Assembly (NCBI RefSeq): GCF_001984155.1
Contig: NZ_MTQO01000050.1
Location: 496,001 to 560,000, forward strand
Source of the DNA: Actinosynnema sp. ALI-1.44
Lineage (GTDB): Bacteria > Actinomycetota > Actinomycetes > Mycobacteriales > Pseudonocardiaceae
DNA length: 64,000 nucleotides
Direction: 5' to 3'
Shown: positions 52,618 through 60,967 of the stretch, piece after piece
Numbering within the stretch: position 1 is the stretch's first letter
Layout of the letters: each line of letters begins with the position of its first letter
Notes under the pieces: model-generated
What the model saw: the letters and a program-made list of their open reading frames with translations, nothing else
What the model was told of the DNA's origin: nothing
Databases searched by the model: none
Program-made: the position numbers and the translations under genes

Positions 52618-53409
52618 GTGACCGAGGACGACGCCAGGGTGTTCAAGGCGCTGGCCGATTCCAGTCGTCGTTTCCTGCTCGACCTGTTGTTCGTCCGGGA
52701 CGGCCGGACGCTCACGGAGCTCGAGTCCGAGCTGGAGATGACGCGGTTCGGCGTGATGAAGCACCTGAAAGTGCTCGAAGAAGCCGGTCTCGTGGTCACC
52801 CGCAAGTCGGGACGGGAGAAGTTGCACTTCCTCAACGCCGTCCCGATCCGGCTGATCCACGACCGGTGGATCGACAAGTACACGTTGCAGCAGGTCGCCG
52901 CGCTGGCAGACCTCAAGGCCGAATTGGAGAGACCGATGACGACGACCAGGACCGTGCAGGTGAACCGCGTCTACATCAAAGCGTCCCCGCAGACGATCTG
53001 GGACGCGATCACCAAGCCGGAGTGGACGGTGAAGTACGGCTACCAGGCCCCGGTCGAGTACGACATGCGCGTCGGCGGCGCGTACCGGGGCCTGGCCAGC
53101 GAAGCGATGAAGGAGCACGGTGCCCCGGACGTCATCATCGACGGCGAGGTCCTCGAAGTGGATCCACCGCGCAAACTCGTGCAGACGTGGCGGATGACCT
53201 ACAACGGGGAGCCCGCGACCACGTTGACCTACGAGATCGACGAGAAGGAAGGCGGTGTCTGCTGCCTGACCGTCACCCACGACGTCACGGACGCGCCGCA
53301 GACGGCCGCGCAGACCGGTGGCGAGCTGGAGGGCCACGGCGGCGGCTGGGCCGAGATGCTCAGCGACCTGAAGTCGTTGCTGGAGACCGGAAAGTCGATG
53401 TTCGCATGA
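52618..53409 (+). CDS. ArsR-type winged helix fused to SRPBCC (AHSA1) domain
   Basis: 263 residues from the GTG at 52618, chosen because the -10 element ends just upstream; an ATG at 52606 lies inside the operator/-10. N-terminal ArsR domain: FKALADSSRRFLLDLL, then MTRFGVMKHLKVLEEAGLVV. From about residue 103 an SRPBCC/AHSA1 lipid- or polyketide-binding domain starts (VQVNRVYIKASPQTIWDAI). The fusion suggests a repressor whose partner domain binds a hydrophobic ligand; the operator upstream implies autoregulation. The stop overlaps the next gene (ATGA). Confidence 0.88.
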   Translation: MTEDDARVFKALADSSRRFLLDLLFVRDGRTLTELESELEMTRFGVMKHLKVLEEAGLVVTRKSGREKLHFLNAVPIRLIHDRWIDKYTLQQVAALADLKAELERPMTTTRTVQVNRVYIKASPQTIWDAITKPEWTVKYGYQAPVEYDMRVGGAYRGLASEAMKEHGAPDVIIDGEVLEVDPPRKLVQTWRMTYNGEPATTLTYEIDEKEGGVCCLTVTHDVTDAPQTAAQTGGELEGHGGGWAEMLSDLKSLLETGKSMFA

Positions 53410-54767
53410 GGCGCTTAGTCGTTGCCGTCGTCGCTTGCCTGCTTGCTCTCACCGCGCCCGCGACGGCGGCCCAGCCGCAGCACCGCAGCCACACGGGGAC
53501 GATCGGCGGGGTCAAGTACCGCGTCGAGGTCCCGCCCAACTGGAACGGCACGCTCCTGCTTTACAGCCACGGGATGTACGTGGAGCCGTGGCGCTTGCCG
53601 GTCACGATGCTGGCCAACCGCATGGAGGACACGCCCGAGTGGTTGCTGCGAAACGGCTTCGCGTTGGCCGCGTCGGAGTTCGAAGGCTACTTCGGCTACG
53701 TGGTCGAGCCCGCGCTGCGCGACCAGATCGCGTTGCTGGACTGGTTCGAGCGCAACGTGGGCAAGCCGCGCCGGACCATCGCGACCGGCAGTTCGATGGG
53801 CGGCGGGATCGCCACGCTGCTGGCCGAGCGCAATCCCCGCCGGTTCGACGGCGTGCTCGCGATGTGTGCCGAGTACGACCCGCAGAGCACGTGGAACACC
53901 GCGCTCGACATCACCTTCGTCGTGAAGACCCTGCTGGCCGAGGGCAAGGACATCGACCTGGTGAAGGCGCGGGACCCGGAAGCCAGCTCCGAGGCGCTGA
54001 AACAGGCCGCGAGCGACGCCCAGCAGAACGACGCCGGACGGGCCAGGATCGCGCTGGCCGCCGCGCTGGGCAACATCCCCGGGTGGTACGGCGCGCACAC
54101 CCCGCGGCCGGAGGACCAGATCGCCGACCAGGCGCAGTGGGTCTACTGGGCCTACGTCACCGGAATGGGCCCGCAGGGCGGACGTGAGGACCTGGAACGC
54201 CACGCCGGAGGCAACCCGTCGTTCAACATCGGTGTCGACTACACCCGGCAGCTCGGCAAGTCCTACCTGCGTGACGAGGTGCGGCAGGCCTACCGCAAGG
54301 CGGGCCTCGACCTCGACGCCGACCTGGCGAAGCTGGCGAAAGCGCCGAGGGTCGCGCCCGACCCGCGCGCGTTGGCGTACATGTACCGGTACGGTGTCGC
54401 GAGTGGGCGGATGCCGGTGCCGATGGTGACGCTGCACAGCGCACTCGACGGCGGTGCGGTGTCTGACCAGGAGCGCTGGTACGCGGACAAGATGGACCGT
54501 CCCGACCGGATCCGGCAGCTGTACCTCAACCGAGGCGGGCACTGTGCGTACAGCGCGGCCGAGGAGCTGACCGCGCTGCGGGTGCTGCTGCACAAACTGG
54601 ACACGGGTCGCTGGCAGGACACGAACCCGGTCAGGCTCAACCAGGTCGCCACGGCGTACGGCAGCGAGTACCAGAACGTGTTCAACCTGCCCGATCAGAG
54701 CGACAAGAAGATGCCATCCGCGTTCATCGACTTCACGCCACCGCGGTCACTGCGACCATCTCACTAG
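53406..54767 (+). CDS. Secreted alpha/beta hydrolase
   Basis: 453 residues. A signal peptide (about 1-22) precedes an alpha/beta hydrolase with nucleophile elbow GSSMGG (Ser130), an oxyanion-type LLYSHGMY segment and a catalytic His probably in the late GGHCAY motif. Family resemblance is to secreted esterase/peptidase-like hydrolases of actinomycetes; substrate unknown. It is translationally coupled to the ArsR-SRPBCC gene (4-nt overlap), so its expression is presumably controlled by the embedded operator. Confidence 0.82.
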   Translation: MRRLVVAVVACLLALTAPATAAQPQHRSHTGTIGGVKYRVEVPPNWNGTLLLYSHGMYVEPWRLPVTMLANRMEDTPEWLLRNGFALAASEFEGYFGYVVEPALRDQIALLDWFERNVGKPRRTIATGSSMGGGIATLLAERNPRRFDGVLAMCAEYDPQSTWNTALDITFVVKTLLAEGKDIDLVKARDPEASSEALKQAASDAQQNDAGRARIALAAALGNIPGWYGAHTPRPEDQIADQAQWVYWAYVTGMGPQGGREDLERHAGGNPSFNIGVDYTRQLGKSYLRDEVRQAYRKAGLDLDADLAKLAKAPRVAPDPRALAYMYRYGVASGRMPVPMVTLHSALDGGAVSDQERWYADKMDRPDRIRQLYLNRGGHCAYSAAEELTALRVLLHKLDTGRWQDTNPVRLNQVATAYGSEYQNVFNLPDQSDKKMPSAFIDFTPPRSLRPSH

Positions 54768-55870
54768 GCGTGACCGCCGACGGTGACCGTGCCGAGTGTC
54801 AGAGTCGGTGTGGCGCCGATGATCTCGCCGACGCGCTGAGCTTGTTCGTCAAGCTCGGCGCGTTGGCGTTTGGTCAGCTTCACGAGCGCCTCGACCGTGA
54901 TGTCCACGCGGCGCCCGGACTTGCGCTGGTGCCACAGCCCGGCCACGGTGCCGTTGACGATCAGGTACTGGAAGTTCTGCGGCAGCACCCGTTGCCTGGC
55001 CTTGCCGGGGTACAACAGCGACGGCGGCTGGTTGCCCACCCGGTAGGCGTACCCGTCGAAGTACGGCAAAAGGCGAACGCAGTCCACGGTTTCCGGGACG
55101 GCGGTGTCACCCGGCAGGTTCCACGCGAACTCGCCCTCCACTTCGACCTGCTCCAGACCAGCCGACGCGAAGACCTCGACGGCCCATTTGACCGGCCCGT
55201 TGAGCCAGTGCGCGAACCGCTGCGGAGTCGACGGCCCGTAGGCCCCTATATAACTGTGCAGAACGTGCCGCAGGGACCGCGCCGCCGGAGCCGGTTCCGC
55301 GCCGGGATTGGTGTACGTGATCTTGCGGCCCTTGTTGGTACCGAAGCACAACACGCCACGGGCCGCGGCCAGGTGTGTCACGGTCCGCCAGCGCGGCCAG
55401 TAGTCCTGGAACGCGGGCATCACCTTCTCCACGGCCCACGGACCGGCCAGCGAGGCGAGCGCGTCGGTCAGTTCGTCGACGGTCAACTCCTTGTCGCGCA
55501 GCGCTTCGCCGATGGCCGCGATGACTTCCTCGGTCTGGTCGGGCGTCAGCCGCACGCCTTCGTCGAACGCGCTGGGGCCGGACGGCACCGCCGAGAGCGC
55601 TCCGAGCCAGAGCGGCAGGTCCGCAGACGGCAGCAAGTGGACTGTGCCGCGTGGACCGAACGTCTTGACCAGACCGGGCGCGTTCTGGACGTCGGCTCGG
55701 GTGGCGCCGTCGATCCGGAGGGCGATTCCCAGTTCGGCCGCGGACATGACCTGTGCGTGCGTTCCGGCCATCGCGCTCACCACGTCGACCGGCTGGGCGG
55801 TCAAGGGGGTGCTCAGGCCGTGCCGGGCCAGTCGCCGGGCGCAGACGTCGGTCCAGGTGAAGCGGTGCAT
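54764..55870 (-). CDS. Winged-helix DNA-binding protein (AlkZ/HTH_42 type)
   Basis: 368 residues. The layout fits the AlkZ/YcaQ superfamily: an N-terminal VCARRLARHGL, then FGPRGTVHLLPSADLPLW, a central winged-helix region, and RLLPYFDGYAYRV with QRVLPQNFQYLI late. True AlkZ glycosylases carry a QxQ or QxD catalytic pair early on; here that region reads THAQVMSAAELG, so activity is uncertain. Possible roles are repair of crosslinks or bulky adducts. Convergent 3' end with the hydrolase. Confidence 0.72.
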   Translation of the reverse strand: MHRFTWTDVCARRLARHGLSTPLTAQPVDVVSAMAGTHAQVMSAAELGIALRIDGATRADVQNAPGLVKTFGPRGTVHLLPSADLPLWLGALSAVPSGPSAFDEGVRLTPDQTEEVIAAIGEALRDKELTVDELTDALASLAGPWAVEKVMPAFQDYWPRWRTVTHLAAARGVLCFGTNKGRKITYTNPGAEPAPAARSLRHVLHSYIGAYGPSTPQRFAHWLNGPVKWAVEVFASAGLEQVEVEGEFAWNLPGDTAVPETVDCVRLLPYFDGYAYRVGNQPPSLLYPGKARQRVLPQNFQYLIVNGTVAGLWHQRKSGRRVDITVEALVKLTKRQRAELDEQAQRVGEIIGATPTLTLGTVTVGGHA

Positions 55871-56045
55871 GGGTCCACGTTAGAACCTATTCAGGTCACT
55901 TCCTGGCCGCTTGTCGTCAGCGGCGGTCTTCGCCTGGTCGACCGCAGAAGGTCACGACCTTTTCACACGGGCGTGGACAGCGGTCATGCATCCGGGCAGT
56001 CGACAAATCAGCTGTCCGGTCCAAGGATCAAGGGGCGGGCGGGTG

Positions 56046-56245
56046 CACTCGAGATCCATCGACCCGATGGGAGGGGATTCGATCTGTCCATTCCGGATGT
56101 CCAGTGGACCGAATGGATTCGCGGCGACTGGCGGATCCTGTGGCCTTCGGGTGTCGTACCCCGGCAGCAGGGGTGGAAGATCCACGTGTCCGCGACCATG
56201 GACAACGCCGAACGGGCCTCGACCACGACCACACCGATGCGGTGA
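56046..56245 (+). pseudogene. Class III lanthipeptide synthetase (LanKC) N-terminal remnant
   Basis: In frame with the stop at 56245 the translation reads VQWTEWIRGDWRILWPSG then QQGWKIHVSATMDNAERA, a close match to the N-terminal domain of RamC/LanKC enzymes, where the GWKIHVSA core is highly conserved. It lacks a start codon and breaks off after NAERA into a short nonsense tail. Intact LanKC has over 850 residues. Confidence 0.65.
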
Positions 56246-56571
56246 CCGGTCTTGAGCGGGAGTACCGAATCCTCACCCGGCTGGTCGGCCTGATCGACCT
56301 GGAATCCGCGTTCCCCGTCGCGCGGGCGGCCCGCCCGGCACTGGGCGCACCTGGGCTCCGGGCCCCCTCCGGCCACACCGGATTCGACGTCGACCGGTAC
56401 GCGTTCGCCGCGCTGCGGCTGTGGGCCTTCCTGCCGCTCAACCCCGTGCTTGAACTGCAAGCGATCGAGGCGGAGGACGAACTGGACTACCGCGGCGACT
56501 TCGGCGGCGGCAGCAACCTGAGCCTGCTGACGCACTACAGCCACAGCGCCCTCTCGCTCCCCACTTGCTGA
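56242..56571 (+). pseudogene. LanKC fragments joined to a class III lanthipeptide precursor
   Basis: A 109-codon frame from the GTG at 56242. Residues 1-15 (LEREYRILTRL) resemble the LanKC kinase region; residues 40-68 (GFDVDRYAFAALRLWAFLPL) resemble the LanKC segment after the kinase. From 56446 the frame becomes precursor-like: leader VLELQAIEAED, the family's ILxLQxLE-type motif, then core SNLSLLTH and SALSLPTC. The last unit is a perfect SxxSxxxC; the first lacks its Cys. Order synthetase-then-precursor matches ramC-ramS, so large deletions probably fused them. A functional single polypeptide cannot be excluded. Confidence 0.6.
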
Positions 56572-56597
56572 GGCAAACACGCAGGCAGAACTACCGT

Positions 56598-56636
56598 GCC
56601 CCGTGCGGTCGCCACACCTTGGTGACTGTACGGGGC
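56598..56636 (+). terminator. Hairpin terminator after the precursor
   Basis: Arms GCCCCGTGCGGTCGCCA (56598-56614) and TGGTGACTGTACGGGGC (56620-56636) pair at 14 of 17 positions around a 5-nt loop, 27 bases past the precursor stop. Confidence 0.65.
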
Positions 56637-56704
56637 CTCGTCGTGCTGGAGCCGGTTGCCGGGGCACTCGCGGTGGGCTGTGACTCCCCGTCACGCGACC
56701 GGAT

Positions 56705-56759
56705 GTTCGTACGAACTCGAACTCGTATTCACCGGCGGTATAATCGAACGCATGTTCGA
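56705..56759 (+). promoter_or_regulatory. LexA/SOS-box promoter with perfect TATAAT
   Basis: TCGAAC-GCAT-GTTCGA at 56744-56759 is a perfect copy of the mycobacterial/actinobacterial SOS box TCGAAC(N4)GTTCGA. Its first base is the last base of TATAAT (56739-56744). A second palindrome GTTCGTACGAAC lies upstream at 56705-56716. The layout implies a promoter silenced by LexA and opened by DNA damage. Confidence 0.75.
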
Positions 56760-56823
56760 GGCGTCGATGATCATGCGAGAACGATTACGAACCCGTCTCA
56801 CGCAGTGGTCGAATTTCACCTGA
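56752..56823 (+). CDS. Possible leaderless 23-codon ORF under SOS control
   Basis: The ATG lies inside the SOS box, 7 nt after TATAAT, the geometry of a leaderless gene. It reads MFEASMIMRERLRTRLTQW and stops after 23 residues. MFE starts overlapping a LexA box are typical of DUF222/HNH (13E12-type) genes, so this may be the stub of such a gene. Basic and short; function unknown. Confidence 0.3.
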   Translation: MFEASMIMRERLRTRLTQWSNFT

Positions 56824-57206
56824 TCGAGGCCCGGAGGAGCTGTTCAGTCCATTTCGGACACCGGTGACCTGCGCCGGTGTGTGACCGCTGGCTGGGCCGA
56901 TCGGGGGATTGCCGGTCGGTTAGACTCTCCGGTGCTCGTGACTTGCCGCACCAAGTGTGAACACAGGTCGGTCGGCCGGGTGAACTCCGCACGATGTTGG
57001 GCGAATTGGGTGGTCATTGCATACGAGCGCCTCCCGCCACCCCATCATGGGGGGTGGTCATACGTACACCCGGCCACCCCGACAGGAGGTCGAACTGGAT
57101 CTACGGTGCGTTCGCTGCCCACTACACCTCGTGAAGCCGACATGTTCTACTCGATAGGCACAGCGGGACCCGGTTCCGCTTCGCTCGTCGTATTTGGGAG
57201 TTCGAG
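56824..57206. other. Intergenic region before the secretion operon
   Basis: About 380 bases with no convincing gene. A hairpin with arms CCACCCCAT and ATGGGGGGTGG at about 57037-57057 may be a terminator or attenuator. An AGGAGG near 57083 has no good ORF behind it. The promoter of the downstream secretion operon is expected here. Confidence 0.45.
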
Positions 57207-57476
57207 ATGATGACGGCCCTGATCACCCTTGCTCAAGACCAGAAGGGCCTGGGCACAGAGGGGGTCCGCGGATGGATCCTCAACAACCTCGTGCCGTTGC
57301 TGCTGCTCGCGGTCGCTTTGCTCCTGCTGTGGCTCGGTGGTGGCAAGGGCGACAACGCCGGTGTCATGCGCAGGCTCGGTGGCGTCGTCATCGCGCTCGC
57401 GATCATCGGACTGGCGGTGACCACCAGTGCCGGCCAGGACATCGGCGAATGGATCGCCAGCCTGTTCAAGGCCTGA
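57207..57476 (+). CDS. Small two-helix membrane protein (VirB2/pilin-like position)
   Basis: 89 residues. Two transmembrane helices (about 25-44 and 54-75) are separated by a short basic/glycine loop (GGGKGDNAG). Size, helix pair and its position as first gene before VirB4 recall VirB2/TrbC-like subunits of type IV secretion systems, but the sequence is too simple to be sure. GGGAG precedes the start. Confidence 0.6.
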   Translation: MMTALITLAQDQKGLGTEGVRGWILNNLVPLLLLAVALLLLWLGGGKGDNAGVMRRLGGVVIALAIIGLAVTTSAGQDIGEWIASLFKA

Positions 57477-57480
57477 TCGC

Positions 57481-57927
57481 GTGCGGATTCGTACAGACGA
57501 CGAGGTGTACCGCGTCGACGCGGTGTGGCTGGGGCCGCCGAAGGCCACGTTCCCCTGGCGCGCTCGTTACGTGGCGTGGGGTGTGGGCGTCGCGGTCTTC
57601 CTCGTCTCGCTCACCGTGGAGCGGGCGATGGGGATCGGCTTCGGCTTCTTCAGCACGGCGTGGGCGCTGGTCGCCACCATCCTGCTGACCCGTTTCATCT
57701 GCTCCCGGATCAGCCACGAACGACCTCTCGGCGCCGTGATGGCGATGTGGAGCCGCGAGCTCACAGCACCCCGTGAGACGAGCACGGGACAGGGTGGCGC
57801 GGTCAGCGCGACCCGGGTAAGGGTGAACGCTCACCGGCCACGGCCGAAGGTGCGCAAGCGCGGCCGTGTGAAAGAACGCAGGCGGGAGGTCAGCGGTGTT
57901 CGCACGCCGACGCAGGCCCGGGTCTGA
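57481..57927 (+). CDS. Secretion-operon membrane protein, basic C-terminus
   Basis: 148 residues, GTG start 4 nt after the upstream stop. Two hydrophobic helices (about 34-75) are followed by a strongly basic tail (RPRPKVRKRGRVKERRRE). In related actinobacterial conjugation operons a small membrane protein (PrgI/VirB3-like) occupies this place before VirB4. It overlaps the VirB4 start by 32 bases. Confidence 0.6.
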   Translation: MRIRTDDEVYRVDAVWLGPPKATFPWRARYVAWGVGVAVFLVSLTVERAMGIGFGFFSTAWALVATILLTRFICSRISHERPLGAVMAMWSRELTAPRETSTGQGGAVSATRVRVNAHRPRPKVRKRGRVKERRREVSGVRTPTQARV

Positions 57928-60900
57928 CCGGGACGAGCGGGTTCAGGCGAGGCAGCCGCACCCGTTCGACCAAGCAGTGCCCTACCACCAGCAGGCACAG
58001 CCGCCTGCGGTCCGGCAGCAGCCCCAGCCACCGGCCAGGCAGCAACAGCAACAGCGTCAGGCGTTGCCGCCCGCGCCCGGCTACGAGCCGCCGCAGCCGC
58101 GTCACCGGCACAGGGCCAGCGGGCACAACAACTTCATGCCGCCACCGCCCGCGACCAAGGCCGGGCGCAAGGCGCAGGCCAAGGCCGCGGCGAAACGCAA
58201 CAAGCGGCTGCCCGGCGAGCAGGGGATACCGAGCTACACGCCGGAGATCGCGGCCCGCAGCATCGACGGTCACCTGCTGCGCACCGGCACGGACGTGTAC
58301 GCCTGGTACCGGCTGGCGCCGCAGCGCTGGTCGTTCCGCAGCGACTCGCAACGGCAGGACCTGATCGCGGCCATCGCGGGCCAGTACGCCGAGCTGCACG
58401 GCCGGTGGCTGCACTTGCGCGTGACCGCGCGGCCGTACCCCATCCGGATGTGGGCCGAGGCGCACGTGCACAACGCTGTCGGTCGTTTGCCGGATGTTCC
58501 GGGCGCGTTGTCGTTCGACGATTACCTCGTGGGCGAACAACAGCAGCTGATGGGCCGCTCGATGGCCGAGAAAGAGGTCTACCTCGGCGTCCAGGTGCAG
58601 ACGCGCAACATGGTGGACAGGGCGGTCGAACGGGCCGCCCCATTGCTGCGCAAGATCTTCCCCGACGCGGTGGACGCCGAACTGGTCGCGCTGGACAGCG
58701 AGGTCGAGCACCTCGACCAGGTGATGGGATCGGCCGGTCTGGAGGGCCGCCCGGTCACGGCGGAGGAGATGTCGTGGCTGATGCACCGCTCGTGCTCGCT
58801 CGGCCTGCCCGCCCCGCGCAACCTGCCCGCCGTGCCCGGCGCGGCGTGGGAGCCGGAGGACCTGGCCAGCTTCACCGACGCGGCTGACTTCCACCAGGAC
58901 CCGTACTCGCCGACGGTGACCGTGCGCGGCCGGACCGGCTCGAACGCCGGCGTGAACCGGCACGTGGCGGTGCTGACCGTCGGCCTGATGCACGGCCTGC
59001 AGATCCCCGAACTGGACGACCCGTGGGTGCAGCGCTCGGACCGGCTGCCCGCGACGGTCGAGTGGTCCGCGCGGATCTACGTCCGGCGGCCCGAGGAGGT
59101 CCAGGGCGAGCTGGCCAGGCAGATGAACAAGGTCCGCTCGCAGGTCAAGCACTACACCGACGAGCACGGCCTGGAACCGCCGCAGTCGCTGGCCCGCCAG
59201 GCGGGCCGGGTGCTGGAGATCGACGACGAGATGACCACCGGCTTCACCGCGCTGGGCACCCGGGTGCGCTCGTGGTGGCGGCTGGCGGTGTCCGGGCCGA
59301 CCGAGCGGGACGCGTTGCGCCTGGCGCAGCAGCTGCTCGACCTGTACAAGCCGAAGATCGCGATCGAGCACCCCGAGGCGCAGTACGCGATGGCCCGCGA
59401 GTTCATCCCCGGTGAGCCGCTGGCCTCCGCGGCCTACCTGCGGCGCGGGTCGGTGATGTGGGCGGCGTCCTCCGTGCCGACGGCCACGGCCGAGGTCGGC
59501 GACCGGCGGGGGATCCTGCTCGGTGAGACGTGCACGGCCACCCGGCGACCGGTGGCGTGGGACCCGTGGATGGCGCAGGAGCTGCGTGACTCCTCCGGCC
59601 TGACCGCGATGGTCGCCGGTCTCGGTGGCGGAAAGTCGTTCCTCGGGGGCGGCATCGTCTACAAGACGCTGCGGTCCGGCGCCTACTGGACGGTGCTCGA
59701 CCCGTCCGGCCCGTTGGCCAGGCTGTGCGAACTGCCCGAGCTGCGGCCGTACGCCCGCCCGATCAACCTGCTCAACGCGCAACCGGGCATCCTGAACCCG
59801 TACCGCGTGGTCGCCGAGCCGATGATCGAGCACTTCATGGACGACGACGACCCGGAACGCGCGTGGCGCAGGGAGAAAGCCCTCGCCGCGGCGACCCGTC
59901 GACGTCTCGTGCTCGACGTGCTCACCGGGTTGCTGCCCTACGAGGTCGCCCGCCTGCCGCAGACCAGGATCGTGCTGTTGCGCGCGGTCCGGACGGTCGG
60001 TGGCCGGTTCGACGCGCACCCGGGCATGGTTTTCGAGGCGCTGCGGCGGGACGCGAGCGAACACCACGAGCACGCCGTCGTCGTCGCGGACTTCCTCGAC
60101 GAGATGCGTGAGCGCATGTCGTTGCTCATCCCGGAAGAGGACGCGGACCCGTACAACGAGACGCGTGACGACAGGCTGACCGTGCTGACGATGGCCGGCC
60201 TCACGCTGCCCAAGGACGGTGTGGGCCGCGAACACTGGACGGACGCGGAAGCGCTCGGCGTGGAGATGCTCAACCTCGCGGCGTGGCTGACGCAACGCTC
60301 GATCTACGAGCGCCCCAAGGACTTGCGCAAAGGCGTGTGGATCGACGAGGCGTTCTTCCTGTCCGAGGTGCCGACAGGGCGTGTGCTGATGAACAGGTTC
60401 GCGCGTGACTCCCGCAAGTGGAACGTGCGTGTCCTGCTGTCCAGCCAGATCCCCGCGGACTTCCTGCGGATCCAGGGTTTCGTGTCGCTGCTCGACTCCG
60501 TGTTCGTCGGCAGGCTCGACGACGACGCCGCGCAGGCGGATGCCCTGCGGCTGCTGAAGGTGCCGATCGGCGCGGGCTACGAACAGGTCGTCGCGAGCCT
60601 CGGCCGTCGTCCCGCGCAGCGCACCGAACTGGAGAAGGACCGCGCCCCGCGGCAGTTCATCTTCGCGGACGGCACCGGCGGTGTGGAGCGCATCCGCGCC
60701 GACTTCTCCGGGCCACACATGGAGCACTTCCGCACGGCCATGGACACCACGCCGGACGCCCTGCGCGACCCGGCCCGCGCCGCCGACGCGGCGCAGCAGC
60801 ACGCACCGGAACCCGAACCCGCGCACCAGCCGCCCGCGCAGTACTCCGACGCCGACGAGGAGTTCGAACTGCAAGCGGACCTCGAACTGGGCCTTGCCGA

Positions 60901-60967
60901 AGAACCGGTTGAGCAACCTGTCGGGGGTGGGGCGCCGAAGAAGCCGGGCCAGGAAGACGCCGCATGA
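57896..60967 (+). CDS. VirB4-type ATPase
   Basis: 1023 residues, GTG start. A Pro/Gln-rich disordered N-terminus (about 20-95) precedes a conserved body. Walker A GLGGGKS is at 575-581 and Walker B GVWIDEAFF has Asp817-Glu818; a later LLSSQIPADFL matches the VirB4/TraC motif. This is the energising ATPase of type IV secretion/conjugation machines. Its position between small membrane proteins and VirB6/VirB8-like genes supports that role. Stop overlaps the next gene (ATGA). Confidence 0.85.
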   Translation: MFARRRRPGSDRDERVQARQPHPFDQAVPYHQQAQPPAVRQQPQPPARQQQQQRQALPPAPGYEPPQPRHRHRASGHNNFMPPPPATKAGRKAQAKAAAKRNKRLPGEQGIPSYTPEIAARSIDGHLLRTGTDVYAWYRLAPQRWSFRSDSQRQDLIAAIAGQYAELHGRWLHLRVTARPYPIRMWAEAHVHNAVGRLPDVPGALSFDDYLVGEQQQLMGRSMAEKEVYLGVQVQTRNMVDRAVERAAPLLRKIFPDAVDAELVALDSEVEHLDQVMGSAGLEGRPVTAEEMSWLMHRSCSLGLPAPRNLPAVPGAAWEPEDLASFTDAADFHQDPYSPTVTVRGRTGSNAGVNRHVAVLTVGLMHGLQIPELDDPWVQRSDRLPATVEWSARIYVRRPEEVQGELARQMNKVRSQVKHYTDEHGLEPPQSLARQAGRVLEIDDEMTTGFTALGTRVRSWWRLAVSGPTERDALRLAQQLLDLYKPKIAIEHPEAQYAMAREFIPGEPLASAAYLRRGSVMWAASSVPTATAEVGDRRGILLGETCTATRRPVAWDPWMAQELRDSSGLTAMVAGLGGGKSFLGGGIVYKTLRSGAYWTVLDPSGPLARLCELPELRPYARPINLLNAQPGILNPYRVVAEPMIEHFMDDDDPERAWRREKALAAATRRRLVLDVLTGLLPYEVARLPQTRIVLLRAVRTVGGRFDAHPGMVFEALRRDASEHHEHAVVVADFLDEMRERMSLLIPEEDADPYNETRDDRLTVLTMAGLTLPKDGVGREHWTDAEALGVEMLNLAAWLTQRSIYERPKDLRKGVWIDEAFFLSEVPTGRVLMNRFARDSRKWNVRVLLSSQIPADFLRIQGFVSLLDSVFVGRLDDDAAQADALRLLKVPIGAGYEQVVASLGRRPAQRTELEKDRAPRQFIFADGTGGVERIRADFSGPHMEHFRTAMDTTPDALRDPARAADAAQQHAPEPEPAHQPPAQYSDADEEFELQADLELGLAEEPVEQPVGGGAPKKPGQEDAA

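Noticed and set aside
54770-56245. A 491-codon plus-strand frame covering the AlkZ-like gene and the LanKC remnant
   Set aside because: Most of it is antisense to the AlkZ-like gene; only its last ~65 codons (LanKC-like) carry real coding signal.
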